From: Vulcanimicrobiota bacterium
GTDB taxonomy: Bacteria; Vulcanimicrobiota; Vulcanimicrobiia; Vulcanimicrobiales; Vulcanimicrobiaceae
Assembly (NCBI GenBank): GCA_030043675.1
Contig: JASHXG010000160.1
Span: forward strand, 1-5,209
DNA length: 5,209 nucleotides
Direction: 5' to 3'
Positions 1-5,209 of this stretch are shown here, piece by piece. Numbering within the stretch: the first letter of the stretch is position 1; every line of letters starts with the position of its first letter. The translations under genes were made by a program, and so were the position numbers. The notes under the pieces are model-generated. The model was not told the origin of the DNA. It was given only the letters and a program-made list of their open reading frames with translations, and searched no databases.

Positions 1-99
1 GCGTTCGGGCGACGGCGGGTTCCACTGCGCTTGAGCCGAGCGCGGGGTTTGCGCGCGGAGAGCCCGGCCGTGCTGGTATCGTTCGGCTCGGGTGGTCAT
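1..99 (-). CDS. DUF2252 (COG4320) family protein, N-terminal fragment cut by window edge
   Basis: A reading frame starts at ATG 99-97 and stays open for 33 codons to base 1, so only the N-terminus is present. It begins MTTRAERYQHGRALR and continues with a PRSAQAQW-type stretch and an NPPSPER segment. From memory this matches the N-terminal signature of DUF2252 proteins: a basic 'R..G.ALR' helix, then 'PRS.HA.W.P', then an Arg/Asp-rich turn. Full-length members are usually about 400-450 residues, are predicted to have a protein-kinase-like fold, and have no settled function. The start codon overlaps the stop of the upstream membrane-protein gene (ATGA on the minus strand, bases 99-96). No Shine-Dalgarno is visible, so translation is probably coupled to that gene. 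The overlap and the family-like N-terminus support the call together. With only 33 residues visible, the family assignment is likely but not proven. Confidence 0.72.
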   Translation of the reverse strand, partial: MTTRAERYQHGRALRAQTPRSAQAQWNPPSPER

Positions 100-1346
100 C
101 GCAACGCAATTACCACGCCGATCAGCGCCGTCACTCCAAGCATTCCGGCTGGGGTCCAACTTTCTCGCCGTCCGGAGAAGGCGATGGTGTAGGCTCCTTT
201 GAGGAGGTTGTTCGACGAGGCGGCAATCAAAATTGCCGCCGCCGCCGTGGGAAGGCCGACCCCGGCCGCTCCGCTTTGCGCGAGGCTGGCGACGAATGGA
301 TCGACGTCGGTGACGCCTACCAGCGCCGCCAGTCCGAAGACGCCGGCCCGGCCAAGATGCGTTTGGGCAAGTCCGGTGAGCAGCGAGATCGCCACGAATA
401 GCGCGGCAAAGCCGAGTGCGGCCCAGATCTGCAGCGGATTCGTCGGTTCGCCCGGCTGCGTCGTCCGAGTGCCGGTGCGCGCGCGAAGCACGGCTAGCAC
501 GGCGCTGACGACGGCCAGCGAGAGCAGGGGAACGGCCAGCATGCGTGCCAGCCCGACATTGAAGATACCGCAGACGACCAGAATCCGCACGTACATCATC
601 GCGGTCGCGGCCACGATGCCGGCTTGGAGCTCGGGCGTCATGCCCTCCTGGCGCGCGCGCCGCGCGAGGACGACCGTCGTCGCAGTCGATGAGTAGAGGC
701 CGCCGAGAATCGCCGCTAGGAACGTTCCGCGCGCTCCAAAGACGAAGCGTTGCAGCAGGTAGCTTGCGTACGAGATCCCGGAGACTGCAACGACCGCCAG
801 GCCGACGCCGAACGGCGTGACCGAGGTGTATGGAATTGGCTTCAGGCCGGCCAGCAGCGGCAGCATGATCCCGACCAGGATCAAAAACTCGCCGGCCGTC
901 ATGACTTCGCTGTTGGTTACGCGTTCTGCCCAAGCGTGCAGCGTGCGTTGGCTTCCAAGCAGCAGCACCGCCGCAACGGCTACGGTCACCGAGAGCCAGA
1001 GCGGCTGTGTCAACGCGATCGGGCCGAGGGCGAACGCGAGCAAGTTGCAGGCCGGCACGATGAAGAAGCCCGCCACGGCCTCCGCGTCTTCGGCGGCGCT
1101 CTTCCGGCGCGCCCAGGCGTAAATCCAGAACCCGAGGATCAAGAGTCCCACCGCGAAGACCGAGCCATAGCGGGGCTCCAACAAATAGAGGCAGCCGCCG
1201 GCGAGCGCCAGCAGCGGGAAGGTGCGCACGCCGCCCGGCCGGCAGGGCAGCTCCGAATAGAACCCCTCGAAGGCAAAGCCGAAGAAGAGCGATAGCCCGA
1301 GCAGGAGCGCGAAACGCTCGGCGGTTAGATCGGTAAACCCGCCCAC
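96..1346 (-). CDS. MgtC/DUF4010 family polytopic membrane protein
   Basis: The protein has 416 residues, the usual length for the MgtC-like plus DUF4010 architecture. The N-terminal part (about residues 8-77) resembles the MgtC/SapB membrane domain, with the typical Arg-Gly-Gly-Val-Arg-Thr-Phe-Pro-Leu segment at 36-45. The DUF4010 region covers roughly 150-416. Its markers are LYSSTATTVVLARRAR (217-232), a Met-Tyr-Val-Arg segment near 251-254, the conserved acidic TDVDPF motif (346-351) and SSNNLLKGAY (377-386). Around ten hydrophobic segments indicate an inner-membrane protein. The substrate is unknown, and a transport or ion-homeostasis role is inference. I chose GTG 1346 because AAGGA (1358-1354, minus strand) lies 7 bases upstream and the family-like sequence begins right after it. 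The frame stays open to ATG 1565, but that extension is non-hydrophobic and runs into the divergent gene. Its stop overlaps the start of the DUF2252 gene. Confidence 0.88.
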   Translation of the reverse strand: MGGFTDLTAERFALLLGLSLFFGFAFEGFYSELPCRPGGVRTFPLLALAGGCLYLLEPRYGSVFAVGLLILGFWIYAWARRKSAAEDAEAVAGFFIVPACNLLAFALGPIALTQPLWLSVTVAVAAVLLLGSQRTLHAWAERVTNSEVMTAGEFLILVGIMLPLLAGLKPIPYTSVTPFGVGLAVVAVSGISYASYLLQRFVFGARGTFLAAILGGLYSSTATTVVLARRARQEGMTPELQAGIVAATAMMYVRILVVCGIFNVGLARMLAVPLLSLAVVSAVLAVLRARTGTRTTQPGEPTNPLQIWAALGFAALFVAISLLTGLAQTHLGRAGVFGLAALVGVTDVDPFVASLAQSGAAGVGLPTAAAAILIAASSNNLLKGAYTIAFSGRRESWTPAGMLGVTALIGVVIALR

Positions 1347-1353
1347 GACCGAT

Positions 1354-1358
1354 TCCTT
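1354..1358 (-). promoter_or_regulatory. Shine-Dalgarno that fixes the GTG start of the DUF4010 gene
   Basis: Read on the minus strand, AAGGA at 1358-1354 is followed by 7 bases and then GTG at 1346-1344. This supports the short 416-residue form over a start at ATG 1565, which would add 73 residues of family-unlike sequence overlapping the neighbouring gene. Confidence 0.65.
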
Positions 1359-1450
1359 CGGCGCGCGGCCGGCGCAGCGCTGCGAGCGCACGCCGGCGCT
1401 GCTCGCTCGGTAAGAATGGCATGAGATCGCGTTAGCTGGGGCTCGCTGCC

Positions 1451-1493
1451 AGGGCAAAAGGGGTCGTGTACCACCGCTATCATCGTTTGCCCT
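1451..1493. promoter_or_regulatory. Perfect 8-bp inverted repeat in the divergent intergenic region
   Basis: AGGGCAAA (1451-1458) is exactly complementary to TTTGCCCT (1486-1493), with 27 bases between the arms. The right arm ends 5 bases before the Shine-Dalgarno of the WXXGXW gene. A -10-like TATCAT (1478-1483) lies between the arms, but no convincing -35 sits 16-18 bases before it. The repeat could be a transcription-factor operator straddling the promoter of the plus-strand gene, or it could arise by chance. The function is inference. Confidence 0.3.
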
Positions 1494-1498
1494 CGCCC

Positions 1499-1505
1499 AA
1501 GGAGA
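1499..1505 (+). promoter_or_regulatory. Ribosome binding site deciding the GTG start at 1510
   Basis: AAGGAGA is a near-perfect Shine-Dalgarno placed 4-5 bases before GTG 1510. No ATG is nearby, and the GTG start gives a textbook signal peptide, so the GTG is very likely the real start. Confidence 0.75.
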
Positions 1506-1509
1506 CCCC

Positions 1510-2472
1510 GTGCGAATCCTGAGATCGATCCCAGTGCTCGTGGCGGCAGTGCTCGTCGCCGCCATACCCTTAACCTCGACCGCGCAGGCGTGGCCGTGCG
1601 TGGGCGTTAACGTGGCGGTGCCGCCTCCGCCCCTGCCTGCCTACTCGCAGCCCCCGCCGCCGGCGCCGAACTACGCCTGGAATCCCGGCTACTGGGCTTG
1701 GGGCGCGTACGGCTACTACTGGGTTCCGGGCGTTTGGGTCGCCCCGCCGGCGGTCGGTCTCTACTGGACGCCCGGATACTGGGCGTTTTCCGGCGGCGGC
1801 TACGTTTGGAACGCCGGCTACTGGGGCGCCGGGGTCGGATTTTACGGCGGCATCAACTACGGATTCGGCTATTTTGGCATCGGCTTCGTCGGCGGGACCT
1901 GGGCCGGCGGAACCTTCAACTACAACACCGCCGTAACCAACGTGAACACGACGGTCATTCACAACACGTATTTCGACAAGACGGTCATCAACCGGAGCGT
2001 CATCACGCACCGTCGCGTCAGCTTTGACGGAGGCCATGGTGGACTCAAGGCCAGGCCATCCGCCGCACAGCGCGCGATCGCGCGCCGGCCGCACGTCGAT
2101 CCGACGCCGGAGCAGCTTCGGCATGCCCAGATGGCCGGTCTCAATCGAAATAATCTGGCGGCGTTCAACCACGGCCGGCCCCGGCGTTCCTATAAGCCGC
2201 TCTCCAATGCCGACCGCGTCGTTGCGCAACGTCAAGCGCTGAGCCGGCTTCACGTGGCCGGCGCCCCATCGGGTGCCCAACGTTCGCAAGCACCGGCGCG
2301 CTCATCGAGCGAGCGAGCCGCGGTGACGCATCATCAACCCTCACGCGCGGCCTCGCGAGTGGCGCGTGCGCACGCGGCGGCCCCACCGAGCGTCGTGCAA
2401 GCGCCGCGGTCGCCGGCCGGGCATCCGAGCTCGCGGAGCCTCGGCTCGGGACACCGACCACCCAGAATCTGA
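1510..2472 (+). CDS. Secreted WXXGXW-repeat (YXWXXGYW) protein with basic low-complexity tail
   Basis: The 320-residue protein starts with a clear Sec signal peptide: basic MRILR, hydrophobic core 7-20, and a TSTAQA end suggesting cleavage after Ala27. After a Pro-rich linker (38-53) come four WXXGXW units at 57-62, 71-76, 86-91 and 100-105, spaced 14-15 residues apart. They are followed by a Gly/Tyr/Phe core (109-131) with the GGINYGFGY pattern common in this family, then an Asn/Thr/Val beta-like stretch (136-166). Residues 180-320 are rich in Arg, Ala, Ser, Pro and His and are probably disordered. The family (Pfam WXXGXW repeat, sometimes labelled BcpO-related) is exported and of unknown function. 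A role at the cell surface or in the periplasm is inference. Cys30 is not in a lipobox, so this is not an obvious lipoprotein. The gene is transcribed divergently from the DUF4010 gene and has its own RBS. Confidence 0.85.
   Translation: MRILRSIPVLVAAVLVAAIPLTSTAQAWPCVGVNVAVPPPPLPAYSQPPPPAPNYAWNPGYWAWGAYGYYWVPGVWVAPPAVGLYWTPGYWAFSGGGYVWNAGYWGAGVGFYGGINYGFGYFGIGFVGGTWAGGTFNYNTAVTNVNTTVIHNTYFDKTVINRSVITHRRVSFDGGHGGLKARPSAAQRAIARRPHVDPTPEQLRHAQMAGLNRNNLAAFNHGRPRRSYKPLSNADRVVAQRQALSRLHVAGAPSGAQRSQAPARSSSERAAVTHHQPSRAASRVARAHAAAPPSVVQAPRSPAGHPSSRSLGSGHRPPRI
1678..1824 (+). repeat. Four tandem WXXGXW coding repeats
   Basis: The units read WNPGYW, WVPGVW, WTPGYW and WNAGYW, with spacings of 14, 15 and 14 residues between their first tryptophans. 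Most are preceded by Tyr or Tyr-X. A fifth, degenerate unit (GTWAGGTF, around residue 131) may follow. The repetition is at protein level and the DNA units are not identical. Confidence 0.85.
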
Positions 2473-2492
2473 CGCAGCTTGGGCCGCGAAGC

Positions 2493-2519
2493 CGTCGAAA
2501 TTCCACCCTCCCGTTCGAC
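2493..2519 (+). promoter_or_regulatory. Candidate ECF42-type promoter of module 1
   Basis: CGTCGA (2493-2498) is followed by exactly 17 bases and then CGAC (2516-2519), 42 bases before the ATG of the first DGPF gene. The published ECF42 target motif, as I recall it, is TGTCGA at -35 and CG(A/T)C at -10. This site differs in the first base only. The placement before an ECF42 module, and a second site of the same layout before module 2, raise the likelihood. Activity is not shown by sequence alone, and GTCGA is common in GC-rich DNA. Confidence 0.55.
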
Positions 2520-2549
2520 GCATACGTAGAGAACCTGCATTTTGCGTGT

Positions 2550-2556
2550 AAGGAGA
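2550..2556 (+). promoter_or_regulatory. Strong ribosome binding site of the first DGPF gene
   Basis: AAGGAGA lies 5-6 bases before ATG 2562 and is the best Shine-Dalgarno in this operon. The later genes of module 1 rely on stop/start overlaps instead, so ribosome loading probably occurs mainly here. Confidence 0.7.
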
Positions 2557-2561
2557 GAGAG

Positions 2562-2975
2562 ATGAGATTCGTGGTCTTGGTCAGGGCAAACCAGCAGACG
2601 GAGTCGGGGAGACTTCCGTCGCGCGAAGAGTTCGCGGAGATGGGCAAGTTCAACGAGGGGCTGGCGAAAGACGGCGTGCTGCTGGCGCTCGACGGCCTTC
2701 AGCCGTCATCCAAAGGAGCGCGCCTGCGCTTTGACGCCGGTCGTACGACCGTTACCGACGGGCCGTTCGCGGAGACCAAAGAGCTCATCGCCGGTTTTTG
2801 GATCGTCCAGGGCAAATCGAAAGCCGAAGTCGTCGAGCGGTTCACGCATGCGCCCTTTGACGGTGGAATGGAGATCGAAATTCGCCAGATCTACGAAGCC
2901 GACGACTTGGGCGAGAACTTTCCGGCGGAGATGCGCGAGCAAGCCGAGCGATTAAGGGCGGCGTATCGCGGGTGA
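2562..2975 (+). CDS. DGPF/YCII-related domain protein, first gene of ECF42 module 1
   Basis: The protein has 137 residues. It opens with a beta-strand MRFVVLVRAN and carries the family hallmark TVTDGPFAETKE at 63-74 (DGPF at 66-69), followed by a hydrophobic strand 'GFWIV' (78-82) and an 'IEIRQIYEADDLGE' end to the ferredoxin-like YCII domain. Residues 113-137 form a charged helical tail (Glu/Arg-rich), as in longer ECF42-linked members. Proteins of this type are small and cytosolic, and their biochemical activity is unknown. They are the regular genomic partners and likely targets of ECF42 sigma factors. Its stop overlaps the sigma-factor start (GTGA, 2972-2975), so the two are cotranscribed. 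A candidate ECF42 promoter lies just upstream. The family is certain from the motif; the role is not. Confidence 0.93.
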   Translation: MRFVVLVRANQQTESGRLPSREEFAEMGKFNEGLAKDGVLLALDGLQPSSKGARLRFDAGRTTVTDGPFAETKELIAGFWIVQGKSKAEVVERFTHAPFDGGMEIEIRQIYEADDLGENFPAEMREQAERLRAAYRG

Positions 2976-4246
2976 GCGGCAGCGAGGTGCGGCAAGCGAT
3001 CGAGGCGATTTGGCGGATCGAATCTCCGAAGCTGATCGCAAGTCTCTCGCGAATGCTGCGGGACGTCGGCCGCGCCGAGGAGCTCGCGCAGGATGCCTTT
3101 GTCTGTGCGCTTGCGCAGTGGCCCGACGAGGGCATCCCGCGCAACCCCGGCGCCTGGCTGATGACGGCCGCCAAGCGGCGCGCGATCGATCAGGTCCGCC
3201 GCGACAAAGCATTCGAACGTAAAGCAGAAGAACTGCACTACCAGGGCTCTTCGAGCGCGATTGAAGCGGATCTCGCGAGTTCCTACGGCGAGATCGATGA
3301 CGATTTGCTGCGTCTGATGTTCGTCGCCTGCCACCCGCTGCTCTCGAAGGAAGCGCGCGCTGCGTTGACGCTTAGACTTCTAGGCGGGTTGACGACCGCC
3401 GAAATCGCGCGAGCGTTTCTCGTTAGCGGGACCACAATTAGCGCGCGCATCGTTCGCGCAAAACGCGCGCTCGCAGACGCCCGCGTCCCATTTGAAGTGC
3501 CGGATGGCCCCGAGCGGCTACGGCGTCTCGAGTCGATCCTCGAAGTGATCTATCTCATCTTTAACGAGGGCTATGCAGCCAGCGCCGGAGACGATGTGCT
3601 GCGTCCCGAGCTCGTCGAAGATGCGCTGCGCCTAGGACGCATGCTGGCCGCCCTCATCCCCGACGAGGCCGAAGTCCATGGGCTCGTCGCGCTGATGGAG
3701 CTTCACGCGTCGCGCACGCAAGCGCGCATTGGGCCCTTGGGCGAGCCGGTTCTCTTGCGCGATCAGGATCGCAGGAGATGGAACCGCCTTCTGATCGCGC
3801 GCGGCCTCGCCGCGCTGGCGAAAGCCGAACGGCTCGCGCCGGAGCCGGGTCCCTACGCGCTCCAAGCCGCGATCGCGGCCTGTCACGCGAAAGCCGTTCG
3901 CGCGGAAGAGACGGATTGGGCACGGATCGCAGGGCTCTACGGCGAGCTCGTCCGGCTCCTTCCAACGCCGGTCGTCGAGCTTAATCGAGCGGTCGCGGTG
4001 AGCATGGCGTGCGGCGCCCGCGCAGGCCTTGAGATCGTCGATGCGCTTTGTGACAATCCATTGCTGCAAAGCTATCGGCTGTTCCCGAGCGTTCGCGCCG
4101 AGCTCCTCTTCCAGCTCGGACGTCTGCCCGAAGCGCGCGCCGAGTTCGAACGGGCGGCGGCCCTCACGCAAAACACGCGCGATCGAGGGCTCCTGCTGGA
4201 ACGCGCATCCTCCTGTGGCGGCGACCTGGTCGAGTCAACGCCATGA
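2972..4246 (+). CDS. ECF42-type RNA polymerase sigma factor with DUF6596/TPR-like C-terminal extension
   Basis: The protein has 424 residues, far longer than a classical ECF sigma factor (about 180). Region sigma-2 covers about 10-80, including ELAQDAFVCAL (38-48), the GIPRNPGAWLM segment (54-64) and a basic AAKRRAIDQVRR stretch. Region sigma-4 covers about 112-172, with the helix-turn-helix around LTTAEIARAFLVSGTTISARIVRAKR. The extension begins with the DUF6596 block (about 182-285), with IYLIFNEGYAAS at 193-204 and LLRDQDRRRWNR at 261-272. It continues as TPR-like helices to about 410, with LQAAIAACHA (297-306) and PVVELNRAVAV (333-343). ECF42 factors direct transcription of adjacent DGPF genes. 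They lack a cognate anti-sigma gene, and the extension is thought to govern activity. None of the visible neighbours encodes an anti-sigma factor. The GTG start overlaps the DGPF stop, and with only a weak distant AAGG upstream, translational coupling is likely. The 3' end overlaps the DoxX start. Confidence 0.94.
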   Translation: MSGSEVRQAIEAIWRIESPKLIASLSRMLRDVGRAEELAQDAFVCALAQWPDEGIPRNPGAWLMTAAKRRAIDQVRRDKAFERKAEELHYQGSSSAIEADLASSYGEIDDDLLRLMFVACHPLLSKEARAALTLRLLGGLTTAEIARAFLVSGTTISARIVRAKRALADARVPFEVPDGPERLRRLESILEVIYLIFNEGYAASAGDDVLRPELVEDALRLGRMLAALIPDEAEVHGLVALMELHASRTQARIGPLGEPVLLRDQDRRRWNRLLIARGLAALAKAERLAPEPGPYALQAAIAACHAKAVRAEETDWARIAGLYGELVRLLPTPVVELNRAVAVSMACGARAGLEIVDALCDNPLLQSYRLFPSVRAELLFQLGRLPEARAEFERAAALTQNTRDRGLLLERASSCGGDLVESTP

Positions 4247-4617
4247 TGGTTGTCGCGACGATCGCGCGCATTCTGCTCGGCCTGCTCTTCATAACGGCGG
4301 GCGCGTCTTCGTTTCTGATCGCGCACCCGGCGCCGGTACCCGGACTCGCCGGCGAGTTCATCGACGTTTTTTACCGGTCACACTGGGCGCTCTTCGTAGC
4401 TGCGGCACAGGTGACGCTCGGCGTTCTTCTGCTCGTGAACCGATTCGTGCCGGTCGCGCTCATCATGCTCGCAGCATTTCTCTATAACAGCTTTGCGTTT
4501 CACATCACCATGCTGCCCAGCACCGCGCCGGTACCCGTCGCCGTTTTGGCGCTGTGGTTTCTGGCCGCGTGGCCTTACCGCCGGCTCTTCGCGCCGATCT
4601 TCGCAGCCAAGGCGTAG
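4243..4617 (+). CDS. DoxX-family small membrane protein
   Basis: The 124-residue protein has four predicted membrane helices at about 4-26, 47-65, 69-90 and 96-113, the normal size and topology for DoxX-like proteins. The pattern matches a DoxX subgroup: helix 1 ends in a small-residue GASSF turn, then a Pro-rich loop 'APVPGLAGEF', then an AAAQVTLGVLLLVNRFVPVAL stretch in which helix 2 and helix 3 are separated by an NRF turn. DoxX proteins sit in the inner membrane and are variously linked to redox or thiol-stress functions. The exact role here cannot be read from the sequence. Its ATG overlaps the sigma-factor stop (ATGA, 4243-4246) and no Shine-Dalgarno is evident, so it is probably translated by coupling. 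A second in-frame ATG at 4246 is an equally possible start. Placement as the last gene of module 1 suggests it belongs to the same regulon. Confidence 0.85.
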   Translation: MMVVATIARILLGLLFITAGASSFLIAHPAPVPGLAGEFIDVFYRSHWALFVAAAQVTLGVLLLVNRFVPVALIMLAAFLYNSFAFHITMLPSTAPVPVAVLALWFLAAWPYRRLFAPIFAAKA

Positions 4618-4624
4618 GCGCAAT

Positions 4625-4651
4625 TGTCCGTCCGCGGCCGGCTCGAACGTC
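4625..4651 (+). promoter_or_regulatory. Candidate ECF42-type promoter of module 2
   Basis: TGTCCG (4625-4630), then exactly 17 bases, then CGTC (4648-4651), ends 37 bases before the ATG of the second DGPF gene. It matches four to five positions of the recalled ECF42 -35 hexamer TGTCGA and all of CG(A/T)C at -10. The spacing is identical to the candidate site before module 1. A nearby GCTCGA...CGAC pair with only 14 bases between was considered less likely. Confidence 0.5.
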
Positions 4652-4676
4652 TAGGCTATACGACACTCATTCGTAC

Positions 4677-4682
4677 GGGAGG
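4677..4682 (+). promoter_or_regulatory. Ribosome binding site of the second DGPF gene
   Basis: GGGAGG lies 6 bases before ATG 4689. This supports that ATG over the upstream in-frame ATG at 4554, which lies inside the DoxX gene and would add 45 residues unlike any YCII protein. Confidence 0.65.
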
Positions 4683-4688
4683 ACAGTC

Positions 4689-5030
4689 ATGGGCGAATTT
4701 CTCTACCTTTACCGCGGCGGCCGGCGTCCGAGCACGCCCGAAGAATCGGAGCAGATCATGCAAAAGTGGCTTGCTTGGATGAAAGAGCTTACCGCGAGCG
4801 GCAACCTGAAGGATCCGGGCCAACCGCTCGAGACTGAGGGCAAGGTCGTCAAAGATCGGCGGGGGACGGTGACCGACGGTCCGTTCGCCGAGGCTAAAGA
4901 TCTGGTCGGCGGATTCACGCTGATCGAAGCCGCAAGCATCGATGGCGCGGCCGATCTGGCGCGCGGCTGTCCGATCTTCGACGTCGGCGGCGCCGTCGAG
5001 GTGCGCCCGATCATGAAGATGGATATGTGA
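4689..5030 (+). CDS. DGPF/YCII-related domain protein, first gene of ECF42 module 2
   Basis: The protein has 113 residues. It starts MGEFLYLYRGG, typical of the DGPF branch that has a short N-terminal strand followed by an amphipathic helix (EESEQIMQKWLAWMKEL, 18-34). The hallmark GTVTDGPFAEAKD is at 59-71 (DGPF 63-66), followed by GGFTLIEAAS and a Cys-Pro-Ile-Phe-Asp segment (94-98), ending in VEVRPIMKM. It lacks the charged C-terminal tail of the module 1 protein and is clearly diverged from it outside the TVTDGPFAE core, so it is a paralogue, not a recent copy. The enzymatic role is unknown, and being a target of the neighbouring sigma factor is inference from the family. One base separates its stop from the next start. 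Confidence 0.92.
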   Translation: MGEFLYLYRGGRRPSTPEESEQIMQKWLAWMKELTASGNLKDPGQPLETEGKVVKDRRGTVTDGPFAEAKDLVGGFTLIEAASIDGAADLARGCPIFDVGGAVEVRPIMKMDM

Positions 5031-5031
5031 G

Positions 5032-5209
5032 ATGGAGCCCAGCGACCGGCTCTTCCGCCGCGAGGCGGGGCGGATGGTCGCGGCGCTCACGCGCATCTTC
5101 GGCCTGCACAATCTCGCGCTGGCAGAAGACGTCGTACAAGACGCCTTCTGCCGCGCATTGGAGGTTTGGAAGCTGCGCGGCATTCCGGAGAATCCGTCGG
5201 CGTGGCTGC
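5032..5209 (+). CDS. Second ECF42-type sigma factor, N-terminal fragment cut by window end
   Basis: Only the first 59 residues are present. They cover the start of sigma region 2: LFRREAGRMVAALTRIFG (7-24), then LAEDVVQDAFCRALEVW (30-46) and GIPENPSAWL (50-59). The AED..QDAF...AL pattern and GIP.NP.AWL are shared with the module 1 sigma factor. Over about 45 alignable residues roughly half are identical, so the two are paralogues of different branches. The 'LFRREAGRMVAALTRIFG' opening is typical of one ECF42 branch that follows a DGPF gene. ATG 5032 comes one base after the upstream stop and has no strong Shine-Dalgarno, implying translational coupling. The C-terminal extension should lie beyond the window, which I cannot see. 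Confidence 0.88.
   Translation, partial: MEPSDRLFRREAGRMVAALTRIFGLHNLALAEDVVQDAFCRALEVWKLRGIPENPSAWL

Noticed and set aside
199..1295. Plus-strand open frames opposite the DUF4010 gene (199-696, 750-1295, 817-1122)
   Set aside because: They have no Shine-Dalgarno and low-complexity Arg/Ala/Ser-rich translations. They are explained as the complement of a GC-rich membrane-protein gene.
1368..1406. GC-rich repeats (GCCGGCGC twice; GCAGCGC/GCGCTGC inverted) in the DUF4010 leader
   Set aside because: Short, overlapping and made only of G/C-dominated words that are expected by chance in this composition. No clear single structure emerges.
1347..1565. N-terminal extension of the DUF4010 protein to ATG 1565
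   Set aside because: The 73 extra residues are Arg/Ser/Ala-rich, not membrane-like, overlap the divergent signal-peptide gene, and are bypassed by a GTG with a good Shine-Dalgarno at 1346.
1597..1602. Cys near the mature N-terminus of the WXXGXW protein as a lipoprotein site
   Set aside because: The residues before Cys30 are Ala-Trp-Pro, which do not form a lipobox. AQA just before fits ordinary signal peptidase I cleavage.
1570..2289. Minus-strand 239-codon frame opposite the WXXGXW gene
   Set aside because: The translation is Arg/Val/Gly-rich with no family resemblance. The plus strand has a signal peptide, four repeats and an RBS, so this is a shadow frame.
2425..2449. Possible terminator hairpin CCGAGC ... 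GCTCGG near the end of the WXXGXW gene
   Set aside because: Only 6 bp of stem with a 13-base loop, inside the coding region, and no T-run follows.
2165..2653. Minus-strand 162-codon frame across the gap before the first DGPF gene
   Set aside because: It covers the candidate promoter and parts of two well-supported genes, and its product shows no recognisable domain.
4029..4487. Plus-strand frame overlapping the sigma and DoxX genes
   Set aside because: It is out of frame with both supported genes and its Arg/Ser-rich product has no domain. The ATGA overlap explains the junction fully.
4641..4664. Alternative ECF promoter GCTCGA ... CGAC before the second DGPF gene
   Set aside because: The gap is only 14 bases, shorter than the 17 found at the other site, and the hexamer matches less well than TGTCCG with CGTC at 17 bases.

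Overview
This GC-rich bacterial window holds seven supported protein genes. Two of them run off the window edges, and no RNA gene, mobile element or CRISPR array is visible. The GC-rich codon use and an exported WXXGXW-repeat protein, a family mostly found in Gram-negative and related soil or environmental phyla, suggest a diderm environmental bacterium. Candidates are Proteobacteria, Acidobacteria or an Eremiobacterota-like lineage. The phylum is a guess, because the window carries no phylogenetic marker.

Left part, minus strand (1-1346): a two-gene unit. It begins at a GTG at 1346 with a polytopic MgtC/DUF4010-type membrane protein. It continues through an ATGA stop/start overlap into the N-terminus of a DUF2252 (COG4320) protein that leaves the window at base 1. 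A 163-bp divergent intergenic region (1347-1509) contains a perfect 8-bp inverted repeat.

Middle, plus strand (1510-2472): a secreted protein with four tandem WXXGXW repeats, a Gly/Tyr-rich core and a long basic, low-complexity tail.

Right part, plus strand (2562-5209): two consecutive ECF42-type regulatory modules. Module 1 is a DGPF/YCII-domain protein, then an ECF sigma factor with the long DUF6596/TPR-like C-terminal extension (GTGA overlap), then a small DoxX-family membrane protein (ATGA overlap). Module 2 is a second DGPF protein followed one base later by a second ECF42-type sigma factor, cut by the window end. No anti-sigma gene lies beside either sigma factor. This fits what is known of ECF42, where the C-terminal extension of the sigma factor itself is thought to control activity.

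The most useful observation beyond the gene list is that both DGPF genes are preceded by the same promoter-like layout: a GTC-containing hexamer (CGTCGA or TGTCCG), exactly 17 bases, then CG(A/T)C. This resembles the published ECF42 target motif (TGTCGA ... CGA/TC) and suggests that both modules are autoregulated or cross-regulated by their own sigma factors.
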